From UBA4416 sp044238845 (GTDB taxonomy: Bacteria > Bacteroidota > Bacteroidia > B-17B0 > Aurantibacillaceae), in the NCBI GenBank assembly GCA_044238845.1, contig JBIICN010000016.1, positions 1-64,000 on the forward strand: a stretch of 64,000 nucleotides of DNA. The letters run 5' to 3'. Every line of letters begins with the position of its first letter. The stretch's first letter is position 1. This document shows, in pieces, positions 8,253 to 16,607 of the stretch. The notes beneath the pieces were generated by a model, which had not been told where the DNA came from, did no database searches, and saw nothing but the letters and a program-made list of their open reading frames with translations. Position numbers and translations under genes: made by a program.

Positions 8253-9329
8253 ATGAATACAGTAAGATTTACTAGCGCTAACAAAGATGAAAAACAATTT
8301 GTGGCAACTCTTAGAAAGAACGTCAACGATTATTTTAAAGAAAATAATATTTCTCCCAAAGCAAACACAAAAATGGTTGTTAAAACAATCACATTAATTA
8401 GTTTATATATCGTTCCTTATGTTTTAATATTAATAATACCAATGTCTTCCTGGATAGCATTAGGTTTATCTGTTTTAATAGGTATTGGTATTGCAGGTGT
8501 TGGAATGGGAGTAATGCATGATGCCTGTCATGGCGCTTATTCTAAAAAGCATTGGGTAAATAATTTATTGTCTGGCACATTGTATCTTTTAGGAAGTAAT
8601 GTTTTGAATTGGAAAATTCAGCATAATGTATTACATCATACTTACACAAATATTTCAGGCTTAGATGAAGATATAAATACAAAAGGACCTATTCGTTTAG
8701 CAGAACAAGCACCTTTAAAATGGTATCATCGTTATCAGTTTTTGTATGCTTTTGTGTTTTACGGATTAATGACTATTACCATGTTAACGAACGATTTTAC
8801 GCGTTTATTTCAATATGAGAAAGCAGGCTTAGTAAAGAGTCAAAATAAAAACGTGAGAAGTGAATATTTTAAAATGTTGTTTCGTAAGGTAGTTTATTTA
8901 TCATTAGTGTTAGGTTTACCAATGTGGTTAACCAATTTTACTTGGTATCAGATCTTAATTGGATTTTTCGTGATGCATTGGGTAGCTAGTATTATTTTAA
9001 GTTTTGTATTTCAAATGGCTCATGTAGTTGAAGGTGCAGAGCAACCTGTGGTAGAAAATGAATTACATACTGATTGGCATGTGCATCAATTAAAAACAAC
9101 TTCTGATTTCGCACGAAACAGTAAATTGCTAAGTTGGTATGTGGGAGGTTTAAATTTTCAAATTGAACATCATTTATTTCCAAATATTTGCCATATTCAT
9201 TATCCTAAATTAGCTCCTATTGTTGAGAGAACGGCACATGAATTTGGTATTCCGTATAATTTAAAATCTAGTTTTGGAAGCGCTTTAATGTCGCATGTAG
9301 AACGTTTAAAAGAACTTGGTAGAGCGTAA
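8253..9329 (+). CDS. Membrane fatty-acid desaturase
   Basis: 358 residues from the ATG at 8253 (a TTG nine bases earlier is in frame but less likely). The three histidine boxes of the acyl-CoA/acyl-lipid desaturase family are intact: HDACH (in GVMHDACHGAYSKKH), HNVLHH, and QIEHHLF near the C-terminus. Two pairs of hydrophobic segments (about residues 48-85 and 195-250 among others) place it in the inner membrane. The QIEHH third box, with Q in place of the first His, is typical of front-end/linoleoyl-CoA type desaturases. Its stop overlaps the next start (TAATG), so it is co-translated with the PTPS-like gene. Confidence 0.9.
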   Translation: MNTVRFTSANKDEKQFVATLRKNVNDYFKENNISPKANTKMVVKTITLISLYIVPYVLILIIPMSSWIALGLSVLIGIGIAGVGMGVMHDACHGAYSKKHWVNNLLSGTLYLLGSNVLNWKIQHNVLHHTYTNISGLDEDINTKGPIRLAEQAPLKWYHRYQFLYAFVFYGLMTITMLTNDFTRLFQYEKAGLVKSQNKNVRSEYFKMLFRKVVYLSLVLGLPMWLTNFTWYQILIGFFVMHWVASIILSFVFQMAHVVEGAEQPVVENELHTDWHVHQLKTTSDFARNSKLLSWYVGGLNFQIEHHLFPNICHIHYPKLAPIVERTAHEFGIPYNLKSSFGSALMSHVERLKELGRA

Positions 9330-9790
9330 TGCCTGTGCTTAATAATCAATATATCAGAGTAACTAAGAAGTTTACGTTTGATATGGCTCATGCCCTTTAT
9401 GGTTATGATGGTCCTTGTAAAAATATACATGGACATACCTATGTGCTATATGTTACTTTAAAAGGAAAGGCATTGGAAGACGAAAGTCATCCTAAAAATG
9501 GAATGGTGATTGATTTTACTGATTTTAAAAGGATAGTGAACGAACAAGTTATTTCGATTTTTGATCATTCTTTAGTATTGAATTTAAATTCACCTCATTC
9601 GCAGTTAAAAGAATTGAATGAAAATTTTGAAAAAATTAATTATGTTCCCTATCAACCAAGTTGCGAAAATTTAATCATTGATTTTTTAAATCGCATTAAT
9701 TTAAAACTACCTAGTAATGTTGTTGTTAATAGCTTAAAGCTTGAAGAAACTCCAACATCATTTGCAGAATGGTTTTTAGATGATAATTAG
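9329..9790 (+). CDS. queD: 6-pyruvoyl-tetrahydropterin synthase / QueD family protein
   Basis: 153 residues. Zinc ligands are His in FDMAHALYG and the HGH of NIHGHTY; the catalytic Cys is in YDGPCKNIHGH; GMVIDFTDFKRIV and FDHSLVLN are further family motifs, and LEETPTSFAEW holds the conserved Glu. The family makes either 6-carboxytetrahydropterin (queuosine path) or 6-pyruvoyltetrahydropterin; QueD is the commoner role in this phylum, but the sequence alone does not decide. The gene overlaps the desaturase stop by one base, an unexpected partner. Confidence 0.85.
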   Translation: MPVLNNQYIRVTKKFTFDMAHALYGYDGPCKNIHGHTYVLYVTLKGKALEDESHPKNGMVIDFTDFKRIVNEQVISIFDHSLVLNLNSPHSQLKELNENFEKINYVPYQPSCENLIIDFLNRINLKLPSNVVVNSLKLEETPTSFAEWFLDDN

Positions 9791-9839
9791 TTTTATTTGC
9801 AATTAAATATCATTTTGTGATTAAAATCAGTTTTGAAAA

Positions 9840-9882
9840 TGACCCTTGTCAGATAAAAATAATTAATTTGTAATGATCTTTG
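9840..9882 (+). promoter_or_regulatory. Crp/Fnr-like promoter of the 119-aa gene
   Basis: Perfectly symmetric TGAC-CCTT-GTCA at 9840-9851 (centre 9845.5) and GATCTTTG at 9875-9882 as -7 box. The 29.5-bp distance equals that in the doxX/usp promoter at 12473-12515. The start codon is 27 bp after the box. Confidence 0.55.
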
Positions 9883-9908
9883 TGGTAATATAAAAAAGAA
9901 GTATAGTT

Positions 9909-10268
9909 ATGACAACAATTAAAATAGATAAACCTGTGAAGGTTTCTGAAATAAAAAAGGTATTTAATGCCGAGTTTCCGTATTTGAAAATTGAGTTTTT
10001 TAAAAAAAAACATAAAGAGTTACAAGGTTCTTTGAAGAAGGATGTGATTACAGATGATTTTTCAGTGACTGCGCCTAATGGAGCAAATGATATTGTTATT
10101 AGTGAAGATATGTTAGTTTCAGAATTCGAAAATCAATTTGCTGAGAAATTAAAGTTATCGGCTCAGGTTTTTAGAAAATCTGGTGGGTCTTGGTTGGAAA
10201 CAACTTTTACAGATAGCTGGACTTTAAAAAAACAAAATGATGAAGGCTTAGAATTAAGTAACATTTAA
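9909..10268 (+). CDS. Conserved-looking hypothetical protein
   Basis: 119 residues, soluble, no signal peptide. Mixed alpha/beta with a lysine-rich start (IKIDKPVKVSEIKKVFNAEFPYLKIEFF) and an aromatic end (SGGSWLETTFTDSWTLKKQN). I recognise no domain. It stands alone between a Crp/Fnr-like promoter and a strong bidirectional terminator, and shares its promoter design with the convergent universal-stress operon, so a role in the same stress response is a reasonable inference. Confidence 0.8.
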   Translation: MTTIKIDKPVKVSEIKKVFNAEFPYLKIEFFKKKHKELQGSLKKDVITDDFSVTAPNGANDIVISEDMLVSEFENQFAEKLKLSAQVFRKSGGSWLETTFTDSWTLKKQNDEGLELSNI

Positions 10269-10287
10269 TTTTTGAAGTTTAGTAAAT

Positions 10288-10322
10288 AAAAAAAGGATTC
10301 GTGAAAAACGAATCCTTTTTTG
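10288..10322. terminator. Bidirectional intrinsic terminator
   Basis: GGATTCGT (10295-10302) pairs with ACGAATCC (10308-10315) over a 5-base loop, flanked by A7 on the left and T7 on the right. It serves both the 119-aa gene and the convergent usp operon. Confidence 0.9.
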
Positions 10323-10339
10323 TTTGATATAGAAATGTA

Positions 10340-11230
10340 TTAGAAAGGAACTCCTGCTGTTCCGCTAGCTGACATTTCACTGATTTCAGGTTTAATGCAC
10401 AATACCGGTGTTTTGGAGTTGTTAATTAATTGATGAATATAGTTACTTAATAAAGCTGATTTAAACTCAGTATCTTGATCAGTCATCGAAATAATAATAT
10501 CTGCATTTACTTTTTTAGAGAATTGAAGTGTTCTTTTTACCTTATTTGAAGTTTTTGCTGCAAATGAAGTATGTGACACTTTGTTTTTTAAGCATTCTTT
10601 CTCTATTTGATTTAAATACACATCTAATTTATATTTTTCCGCTTTTTCGTCATCATTATATAATCCAATAACATAAATATGACTAGTGAATAGTTTTGCT
10701 AGTTGTATCGCCATATTTACTTTTTGCCTTGTATGAGCCGATAAATCTATAGGTAAAACTATATTTGAGAATCCTTTTTTTGAGGGAGCAGTTCTTACCG
10801 TCAGGATTGGTAATTCGCTTTTTGTTAATGTTCTGTAAGTATTGCTTCCCATAAATAAATCATTGTTCGAATCGCCTCCTTGCGTTCCCATCACAATGAG
10901 ATTAGCATCTATTTCTTCACAAATATTTATTAGTTCAGTAGTGATGTTTCCTGTTGAAAATATAGGAGTCACCTTTACTCCATATTTTTTAGAAATTTTA
11001 GTTGCTTCAGTACTTAATCTTTCAGATAATAAGTCGGAAATAGTACTTGGTTTTTTTACACTTAGAGAAGGAAGTAACATACTTAAGATATCGTTTTTCT
11101 TTTGAACGAATACTAAAAATAATTCTCCTTTTGTGTAGGCTGCAACAAATGCCGCATGTTCGATGGCATTTTCAGCGGTTTTTGAAAAGTCGTATGGTAC
11201 AACAATTTTTTTTGTTTTTAAATTAATCAT
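10340..11230 (-). CDS. Tandem-domain universal stress protein
   Basis: 296 residues with two UspA folds. The first (about 1-147) starts KKIVVPYDFSKTAENAIEHA and ends with VMGTQGGDSNNDLFMGSNTYRTLTKSELPILTV, a G-x2-G-x9-G(S/T)-like nucleotide loop; the second (about 155-285) starts FSNIVLPIDLSAHTRQKVNMAIQLA and has a less complete loop. Such proteins bind ATP/AMP and help survival under stress or low oxygen. Last gene of the doxX-usp-usp operon, 7 bp after the neighbouring usp. Confidence 0.88.
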   Translation of the reverse strand: MINLKTKKIVVPYDFSKTAENAIEHAAFVAAYTKGELFLVFVQKKNDILSMLLPSLSVKKPSTISDLLSERLSTEATKISKKYGVKVTPIFSTGNITTELINICEEIDANLIVMGTQGGDSNNDLFMGSNTYRTLTKSELPILTVRTAPSKKGFSNIVLPIDLSAHTRQKVNMAIQLAKLFTSHIYVIGLYNDDEKAEKYKLDVYLNQIEKECLKNKVSHTSFAAKTSNKVKRTLQFSKKVNADIIISMTDQDTEFKSALLSNYIHQLINNSKTPVLCIKPEISEMSASGTAGVPF

Positions 11231-11237
11231 ATGTTAT

Positions 11238-12026
11238 TTATTTATGAATTGATATTACTGGAATATTAGAGGATAAGATTATTTTTTTAGAATTACTATC
11301 GATAAATAAGTTGTGAAAAGCGCTGTAATTATGGCTAATCAACATAATAGCATCTGCTTTTATTTTTTTAGCATAATTACTGATGCCTGTTTGAAAATCT
11401 GATGATTTAATATTTGTTACAGGAAAAGGATGTCTGTTTTTCTCTCCTAATTCTAATTCATCTTCCGTTTTTATATGAACGTATTCTGCTACAGCGCCCA
11501 TAAAATCAATGGTTGAATGAATGCGTTTTGATAAACCAGAGCTAATACTTTCTTTATTATCAATGGCGATGATTATTTTTTTAATATCATTGTGTTTGTG
11601 TTTTTCAGGAACAGTAATAATTGGACAGTCTATTTTTCCTACCAAATCTACACTCGTTGTTCCGTATAAAAATTTCGATACTTTACTTTTATTTTCAAGT
11701 CCTAATACAGCTAAACTAATTTTATTTTTTTTAGAGAGTTTTTTTACTTTTTCCTTTATGTTGTCGTAGGTTAACTCATAGTCAAATTTTATTTCAGGGT
11801 GCTTATTTGCTAATTGAACTTGTAGTTCTTGCATTTTTTTCTTCTCTCCCTTTAAATTATTTTCGCCATCAATAAACACCAAACCAGATGTGGTATGAAC
11901 CACAGGCACACTGATGGCATGAAATAGTAATATTTTAGATTCTGTTTTTTTTGCTACTGAAATGGCATACTCAATTGTGTTATCAGCTGATTTCGTGAAA
12001 TCTACACCTACTAAAATTGTTTTCAT
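11238..12026 (-). CDS. Universal stress protein
   Basis: 262 residues. An N-terminal UspA domain starts with KTILVGVDFTKSADNTIEYAISVA and carries VLGLENKSKVSKFLYGTTSVDLVGKIDCPIITV, in which the usual glycine-rich loop is partly replaced. A degenerate second half (about 145-262) ends ISHNYSAFHNLFIDSNSKKIILSSNIPVISI. Second gene of the doxX-usp-usp operon, 22 bp after doxX. Nucleotide binding is doubtful because the loop lacks several glycines. Confidence 0.85.
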   Translation of the reverse strand: MKTILVGVDFTKSADNTIEYAISVAKKTESKILLFHAISVPVVHTTSGLVFIDGENNLKGEKKKMQELQVQLANKHPEIKFDYELTYDNIKEKVKKLSKKNKISLAVLGLENKSKVSKFLYGTTSVDLVGKIDCPIITVPEKHKHNDIKKIIIAIDNKESISSGLSKRIHSTIDFMGAVAEYVHIKTEDELELGEKNRHPFPVTNIKSSDFQTGISNYAKKIKADAIMLISHNYSAFHNLFIDSNSKKIILSSNIPVISIHK

Positions 12027-12048
12027 TTACTTTTGTGTTTGATTGTAA

Positions 12049-12468
12049 TTATTTAATAAAAATTATGGTATCAAGACCGAAATAAAAGTAGTTGGAAAGA
12101 AGTAAAATCAATGTTAATAATACAACTCTAGGAAACACATGCTGTAAATCCCACATAGGTCTCAAAAATGAAAAAGCAAATGCCACAATTAGCAAATTGA
12201 AAGCTAAAATAATTGGGATAATGTGATGATACAATCCAATAATTAAAAACACTCCTCCAAAAAATTCTGTAATGGATGTGAAATAGGATGTAAATATCAA
12301 TAAAAATTTCGGTATATGTTTTCTGTCGGTTTCATTGTGAAAAGCATTTACGACGTTGTTTACTTTAACTACAAATAATTTATCGTAACCCTGAAAAAGA
12401 AATAAGATACCTAAGAAACATCTTACAAATACTTCTGCTATGCTAAAATTCAAGTCTATTTGGCTCAT
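12049..12468 (-). CDS. DoxX-like inner-membrane protein
   Basis: 139 residues with four hydrophobic segments (about 12-30, 52-75, 78-102, 115-137), the layout of the DoxX family. The first helix reads FVRCFLGILFLFQGYDKLF, matching the family's opening R-x-x-x-G-x-x-F-x-x-x-G-x-x-K pattern. DoxX relatives are linked to quinone-dependent oxidation and stress protection, but this member's substrate is unknown. First gene of an operon with two universal stress proteins, under a Crp/Fnr-like site 36 bp before its start. Confidence 0.8.
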   Translation of the reverse strand: MSQIDLNFSIAEVFVRCFLGILFLFQGYDKLFVVKVNNVVNAFHNETDRKHIPKFLLIFTSYFTSITEFFGGVFLIIGLYHHIIPIILAFNLLIVAFAFSFLRPMWDLQHVFPRVVLLTLILLLSNYFYFGLDTIIFIK

Positions 12469-12472
12469 GAAA

Positions 12473-12515
12473 CGAAGTTAGGAGAGTAATTTGGGAATAA
12501 ACATGACCTATGTCA
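12473..12515 (-). promoter_or_regulatory. Crp/Fnr-like promoter of the doxX-usp operon
   Basis: Perfect TGAC-CTAT-GTCA at 12504-12515, extended by A/T to ATGAC...GTCAT (12503-12516), and on the minus strand TAACTTCG at 12473-12480 as -7 box. Centre-to-box distance is 29.5 bp, as in the promoter of the 119-aa gene. The histidine-kinase gene on the other side has no clear box at the matching distance. Confidence 0.6.
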
Positions 12516-12625
12516 TTTTTTTATCTGATTAAAGATAGGATTCTTTTTTGAATTACAAATAATAACTAATTTATAAATTGTAATATTCGTATATTGTTTT
12601 AAAATTAAATCTTATTATTTTTTAA

Positions 12626-14608
12626 ATGCATCAATTTATAAAAACTATATTATTCATTTGCTTTTCGATTATTGTTGGTCAGAATCTATTTTCTCAAAAC
12701 AAAATGGTTGAGAATTTGAAAATTGAATTAAAAACAGCAAAACATGATACCACTCGATGCGATGTTTTAGATCAATTAATTGAAGTTGCTCCCGAAGGTG
12801 AATGGCAAAAGTATAATCAACAATTGAGTCAGCTTGCTTCTAAAAATTTGGCTCAAAACCCAACTGACAGATTATTTACTCTTTATAGTAAGTATTATGC
12901 CACGGCACTTCATAATCAAGGTGTTATATACTCAGAGCAGTCAAACGACGAAAAAGCCATTGAATATTTTAATAAAAGTATTGAAGTGAGTAAATCTTCT
13001 GGCAATAAAAATGAGGTAGCTATTTCTTTACAAGCTATTGCACAAATGGAGATTAGAAAAGGTAACAATGCTAAAGCTTTACATCAACTGTATGAGTGTT
13101 TTAAAATATTTGAAGAAGTTGGTGATGAAATTGGAATTGCAGACGTACATTTAAATATTGGTAATATTTGTTATTTGCAAAATGATTATCGTAAAGCTCT
13201 TGAACATCATTTAAAAAGTAACGAGCTGTATGTTAAAAACAAATACGAAGTGGCCTATAGTACGGTTAGTTTTAAAATCGGAGCAGGTTACAATGCCTTA
13301 AATGATTTTACTCGAGCGTTACAATATTTACAAAAAAGCATTGATTTATTAGAAAATTCAGATTATGAACCAAATTCTGTAGCTTATCTCAATATTGCTC
13401 AAATTTATATTTATCAAAATAAGTTAGATAAAGCCTTTGATTATGCTACCAAAGGATTAAAAATTGCAGAGGGAATTAATAACAAGGTTGAAATAAATCA
13501 CAGCCATGTGGTATTGAGTAAAATTTATAGATTACAGAAAAAATACGATGCATCTATTTTTCATGCTCAAAAAGCGTTAAGTATCGGTCAAGAAATTCAA
13601 CATCCTTCAGAAATTAATATGGCAGCAGATGCTTTATATCAGTGTTATAATGAAACCAAACAAAAAGAAAAAGCAAATCAATACCATCAGTTATTTATTG
13701 AAACTAAAAGTATTATGGATAATCAAGAATCTAAAAATGCTTTATTAGAACAAAAGTTAAAATATGAATACGAAAAAAAAGAATTATTGTCTAAAGCAGA
13801 AAATGAAAAGAAATTAGTGGAATTAACATCCGCTAATGAAAAAAATAATTTGAAGAAAAATATTTGGTTGATTGTTTTTGGGTTTATTATAATTGTGGTT
13901 TGTATTAGTGCGTTTTTTATTTATAAAAACTATAAGCAAAAAAATATTATTACTAATCAAAAAAATAATTTATTAAAGCAAAAATTGTTAGTTTCTCAAA
14001 TGAATCCGCATTTTATTTTTAATTCATTAAATGCTATTCAAAATTATATTTTCAAGCAAGATAGTTTAAAAGCTGGAAATTATTTAACTCAGTTTTCTGA
14101 ATTAATCCGTATGATTTTGGATTATTCTCGTAAAGATTATATCCCTATTGAATCAGAAGTGAAATTGTTGAATACGTATTTAGAATTACAGAAATTAAGG
14201 TTTGAAAGTAAATTTGATTATGCTATTATAGTGGATGAAAAAATTGACCGAGAAAGTATTCATATTCCGCCAATGCTAGCGCAGCCTTTTATTGAAAATG
14301 CGATTGAACATGGTATTTTTTATAAAAAGGACAAAGGTAGAGTAGATGTAAGGTTGTATTTTGAAAATAGTATGTTGATTTATGAAATTGAAGATGACGG
14401 AGTAGGCATGGAAGAGGCAATGAAATTAAAGAATAAATTGAAGTCTTCATATGAATCGTTAGCTACTATTATCACAAAAGAACGAATGACTACTTTAAAT
14501 GAACAATCAAAAAGTAATATTGAAATTGAAATTATTGACAAATCAAGTAAATCTCCAAATCATTCAGGAGTTAAAGTTAAATTTGTAGTACCTTATAAAG
14601 AATTATAA
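12626..14608 (+). CDS. TPR sensor histidine kinase (LytS/YehU type)
   Basis: 660 residues. Signal peptide (about 1-24), TPR repeats over about 90-370 (pattern A-x2-N-x-G and A-L-x-Y-x-x-K-S), a coiled-coil linker, one membrane helix near 410-430, then a His_kinase domain with the phospho-acceptor in QMNPHFIFNSLNAIQNYIF (His near 461) and an ATPase domain with QPFIENAIEHGI and IEDDGVGME. The TPR part is periplasmic and presumably senses protein or peptide; the kinase passes phosphate to the LytTR regulator encoded 5 bp downstream. Confidence 0.92.
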   Translation: MHQFIKTILFICFSIIVGQNLFSQNKMVENLKIELKTAKHDTTRCDVLDQLIEVAPEGEWQKYNQQLSQLASKNLAQNPTDRLFTLYSKYYATALHNQGVIYSEQSNDEKAIEYFNKSIEVSKSSGNKNEVAISLQAIAQMEIRKGNNAKALHQLYECFKIFEEVGDEIGIADVHLNIGNICYLQNDYRKALEHHLKSNELYVKNKYEVAYSTVSFKIGAGYNALNDFTRALQYLQKSIDLLENSDYEPNSVAYLNIAQIYIYQNKLDKAFDYATKGLKIAEGINNKVEINHSHVVLSKIYRLQKKYDASIFHAQKALSIGQEIQHPSEINMAADALYQCYNETKQKEKANQYHQLFIETKSIMDNQESKNALLEQKLKYEYEKKELLSKAENEKKLVELTSANEKNNLKKNIWLIVFGFIIIVVCISAFFIYKNYKQKNIITNQKNNLLKQKLLVSQMNPHFIFNSLNAIQNYIFKQDSLKAGNYLTQFSELIRMILDYSRKDYIPIESEVKLLNTYLELQKLRFESKFDYAIIVDEKIDRESIHIPPMLAQPFIENAIEHGIFYKKDKGRVDVRLYFENSMLIYEIEDDGVGMEEAMKLKNKLKSSYESLATIITKERMTTLNEQSKSNIEIEIIDKSSKSPNHSGVKVKFVVPYKEL

Positions 14609-14613
14609 TTAGT

Positions 14614-15360
14614 ATGATTAAAGCAGTAATTATAGACGACGAAATAAATAATCAAGAATTGATTTCAAATTTATTGAAATCTTATACAGAAAACGTACAA
14701 GTAGTTGGTTTAGCTAATTCAGTAGAATCTGCTTATCAAGCAATTAATGAGCATCATCCAGATTTAATATTTTTAGATATACAAATGCCTGATGGCACAG
14801 GCTTTGATTTGTTAAGGAAATTTGATAAAATAAATTTTAAAATCATATTTGTAACTGCCCATCAGGAATTTGCAATTGAAGCCTTTAAGTACAGCGCATT
14901 AGATTACTTGTTAAAGCCCCTATCTCCAGCCAACTTATTGGCCGCTGTTAAAAAAGTGGAGGAAACAATGGGAAGCGACGAGCTAAATATGAAACTTAAA
15001 ATCCTTTTGAATAATATTGCTGAACCTATAAAAAATAAAAAGAAAATTGTTTTAAAAACAATGGAGAGAATATATTCTGTTGATTTAGATGACATTATTC
15101 GTTTTGAATCTGATGGAGGTTATACGAAAGTATATTTAACAGATGGTAAGCGAATTATGGTGTCAAAAACGATGAAAGAGTACGATGATTTATTATTAGA
15201 CGCTGGATTTTTACGAGTCCATCATTCTCATTTAATTAATATGAATCATTTGTTTTGTTTTGAAAAAGCAGAAGGGCACGTAGTAATGAAAGATGATTCT
15301 ATTGTCCCTGTATCTAATAGAAAGAAGGATCAGCTATTAGAGTTGTTGAATATGTTGTAA
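14614..15360 (+). CDS. LytTR-family response regulator
   Basis: 248 residues. Receiver domain (1-120) with DDE at 8-10, phospho-acceptor Asp55 in LIFLDIQMPDGTGFD and the switch Lys in ALDYLLKP; C-terminal LytTR DNA-binding domain (about 145-245) with RFESDGGYTKVYLTDGKRI and FLRVHHSHLINMNHL. Partner of the preceding kinase. LytTR regulators bind paired direct repeats; I saw no clear pair in the flanking intergenic regions. Confidence 0.93.
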   Translation: MIKAVIIDDEINNQELISNLLKSYTENVQVVGLANSVESAYQAINEHHPDLIFLDIQMPDGTGFDLLRKFDKINFKIIFVTAHQEFAIEAFKYSALDYLLKPLSPANLLAAVKKVEETMGSDELNMKLKILLNNIAEPIKNKKKIVLKTMERIYSVDLDDIIRFESDGGYTKVYLTDGKRIMVSKTMKEYDDLLLDAGFLRVHHSHLINMNHLFCFEKAEGHVVMKDDSIVPVSNRKKDQLLELLNML

Positions 15361-15482
15361 GGTTTTTCATTCGCTTTTGGTTAATTAACTGAATATTTTT
15401 AATTGCTACAAAATATAGCAACATGATGTTGTAATATATAGTAATTTTATTAAAAGATATTTGTTAATTTAATTGTAAAGCC

Positions 15483-16118
15483 ATGAATGTTAAAAATCAC
15501 ACCTCGGTAAATGCTTCAACTAGCCAGTTATCATTGTTTTCGGAAGCAAAAAAAGAAAGTCCTGTTTTAGATACGGTACACCAGTATTTTTTAATGATAA
15601 CGCCACCTCAGGAGATTAAGAGTAAGGTGAAGTCGTTAAAATACAAATTGCACAAGGCAGTTGGGTTAAGCGATTATAATTTACATTCAGAGCCTCATAT
15701 TTCGCTAATGTCTTTTCATACGATGAGGCCTGTGAACGACGGTTTTTTTAAAGCACTTCAACAGTTGTTTTCTAATAATCATGCATTTGATATTGATTTG
15801 AATGGCTTTGAATATTTTGAACATGGAGATGAGGCCAATACTATTTATGTGAAAATTGAAAATTCTTTTCAAATTATTAAAGTGTATCACGAATTACATC
15901 GCCTATTAGGATTAAGTGTTCGTGAGTTTGTTCCTCATTTAAAAATAGCTGGAACGATGTCGAGATTTCGTTTTAATAAAAGTTACGAAATGATTAAACA
16001 ACATTCATTTTCAGAGAAATTTACTTGTAATCAAGTAACGATATTGGAACGAAAACTACAGCATGGAGTGGTGAGTAATTATAGGGTGATAAAGGAAATT
16101 GAATTTAGTAGCCAATAA
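15483..16118 (+). CDS. 2H phosphoesterase / 2'-5' RNA ligase-like protein
   Basis: 211 residues. The first H-x-S/T motif is clear in EPHISLMSF (about residue 75). The second, expected near residue 160, reads PHLKIAGT, where the Ser/Thr after His is replaced by Lys, so cyclic-phosphodiesterase activity is uncertain. The rest fits the LigT-like fold, with FDIDLNGFEYF as central strand. A 13-bp palindrome (CAACAT-G-ATGTTG, 15419-15431) lies 50 bp upstream. Confidence 0.7.
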   Translation: MNVKNHTSVNASTSQLSLFSEAKKESPVLDTVHQYFLMITPPQEIKSKVKSLKYKLHKAVGLSDYNLHSEPHISLMSFHTMRPVNDGFFKALQQLFSNNHAFDIDLNGFEYFEHGDEANTIYVKIENSFQIIKVYHELHRLLGLSVREFVPHLKIAGTMSRFRFNKSYEMIKQHSFSEKFTCNQVTILERKLQHGVVSNYRVIKEIEFSSQ

Positions 16119-16119
16119 T

Positions 16120-16196
16120 CCCTCACCCTTAGTCCCTCTCCCAGTGGAGAGGGAGATTTCCCCTTCTCCTTTTGGGAGAAGGGATAGGGATGAGGG
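16120..16196. repeat. Dispersed inverted-repeat element beside DUF559 gene
   Basis: The two 23-bp ends (starting CCCTCACCC and ending GATGAGGG) are imperfect inverted copies; within them are two smaller hairpins, CCCTCTCC/GGAGAGGG and CCCTTCTCC/GGGAGAAGGG. It is far more GC-rich than its surroundings. From memory, such CCCTC-rich palindromes are often found next to DUF559 genes in many bacteria. Confidence 0.8.
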
Positions 16197-16214
16197 TACT
16201 TAAAACATAATGTT

Positions 16215-16607
16215 ATGAATAAAATAATTAATCAATCTTATGGCGCGTCAAAATATCTATTTGACAATGCTAAATTACTTCGTAAAAAAGGAACCACTGC
16301 TGAGCAATTTCTTTGGAAAATAATTAGAAATCGAAAAATTTTAGGATTTAAGTTTAGACGACAGCACCCGATAAAGTATTTTATTGCCGATTTTTATTGT
16401 CACGAAGCTTTTTTGGTAATAGAGCTGGATGGTAACATTCATGAACATGAAAACATAAAAAGCTATGACCAGAAACGAGAAGAAATTATTAATAATTTAG
16501 GAATTACTATACTAAGATTTACTAACGACGAAGTTTTTTCTGATATAGATAACCTTATTAATAAAGTAGAGAAATATTTAATAAATTTTAAAAACGAATT
16601 ACGTTGA
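16215..16607 (+). CDS. DUF559 endonuclease-like protein
   Basis: 130 residues. Typical DUF559 sequence: KKGTTAEQFLWKIIRNRKILGFKFRRQHPI, YFIADFYCHEAFLVIELDGNIHE and ILRFTNDEVFSDIDNLINKV. The fold is related to very-short-patch repair (Vsr) endonucleases, with the IADFYC...VIELDG acidic residues as the likely metal site. The gene sits next to a GC-rich palindromic element, the usual setting for the family, and overlaps the convergent rluA gene by 9 bp. Function in the cell is unknown; a role in spreading the repeat is speculation. Confidence 0.88.
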   Translation: MNKIINQSYGASKYLFDNAKLLRKKGTTAEQFLWKIIRNRKILGFKFRRQHPIKYFIADFYCHEAFLVIELDGNIHEHENIKSYDQKREEIINNLGITILRFTNDEVFSDIDNLINKVEKYLINFKNELR

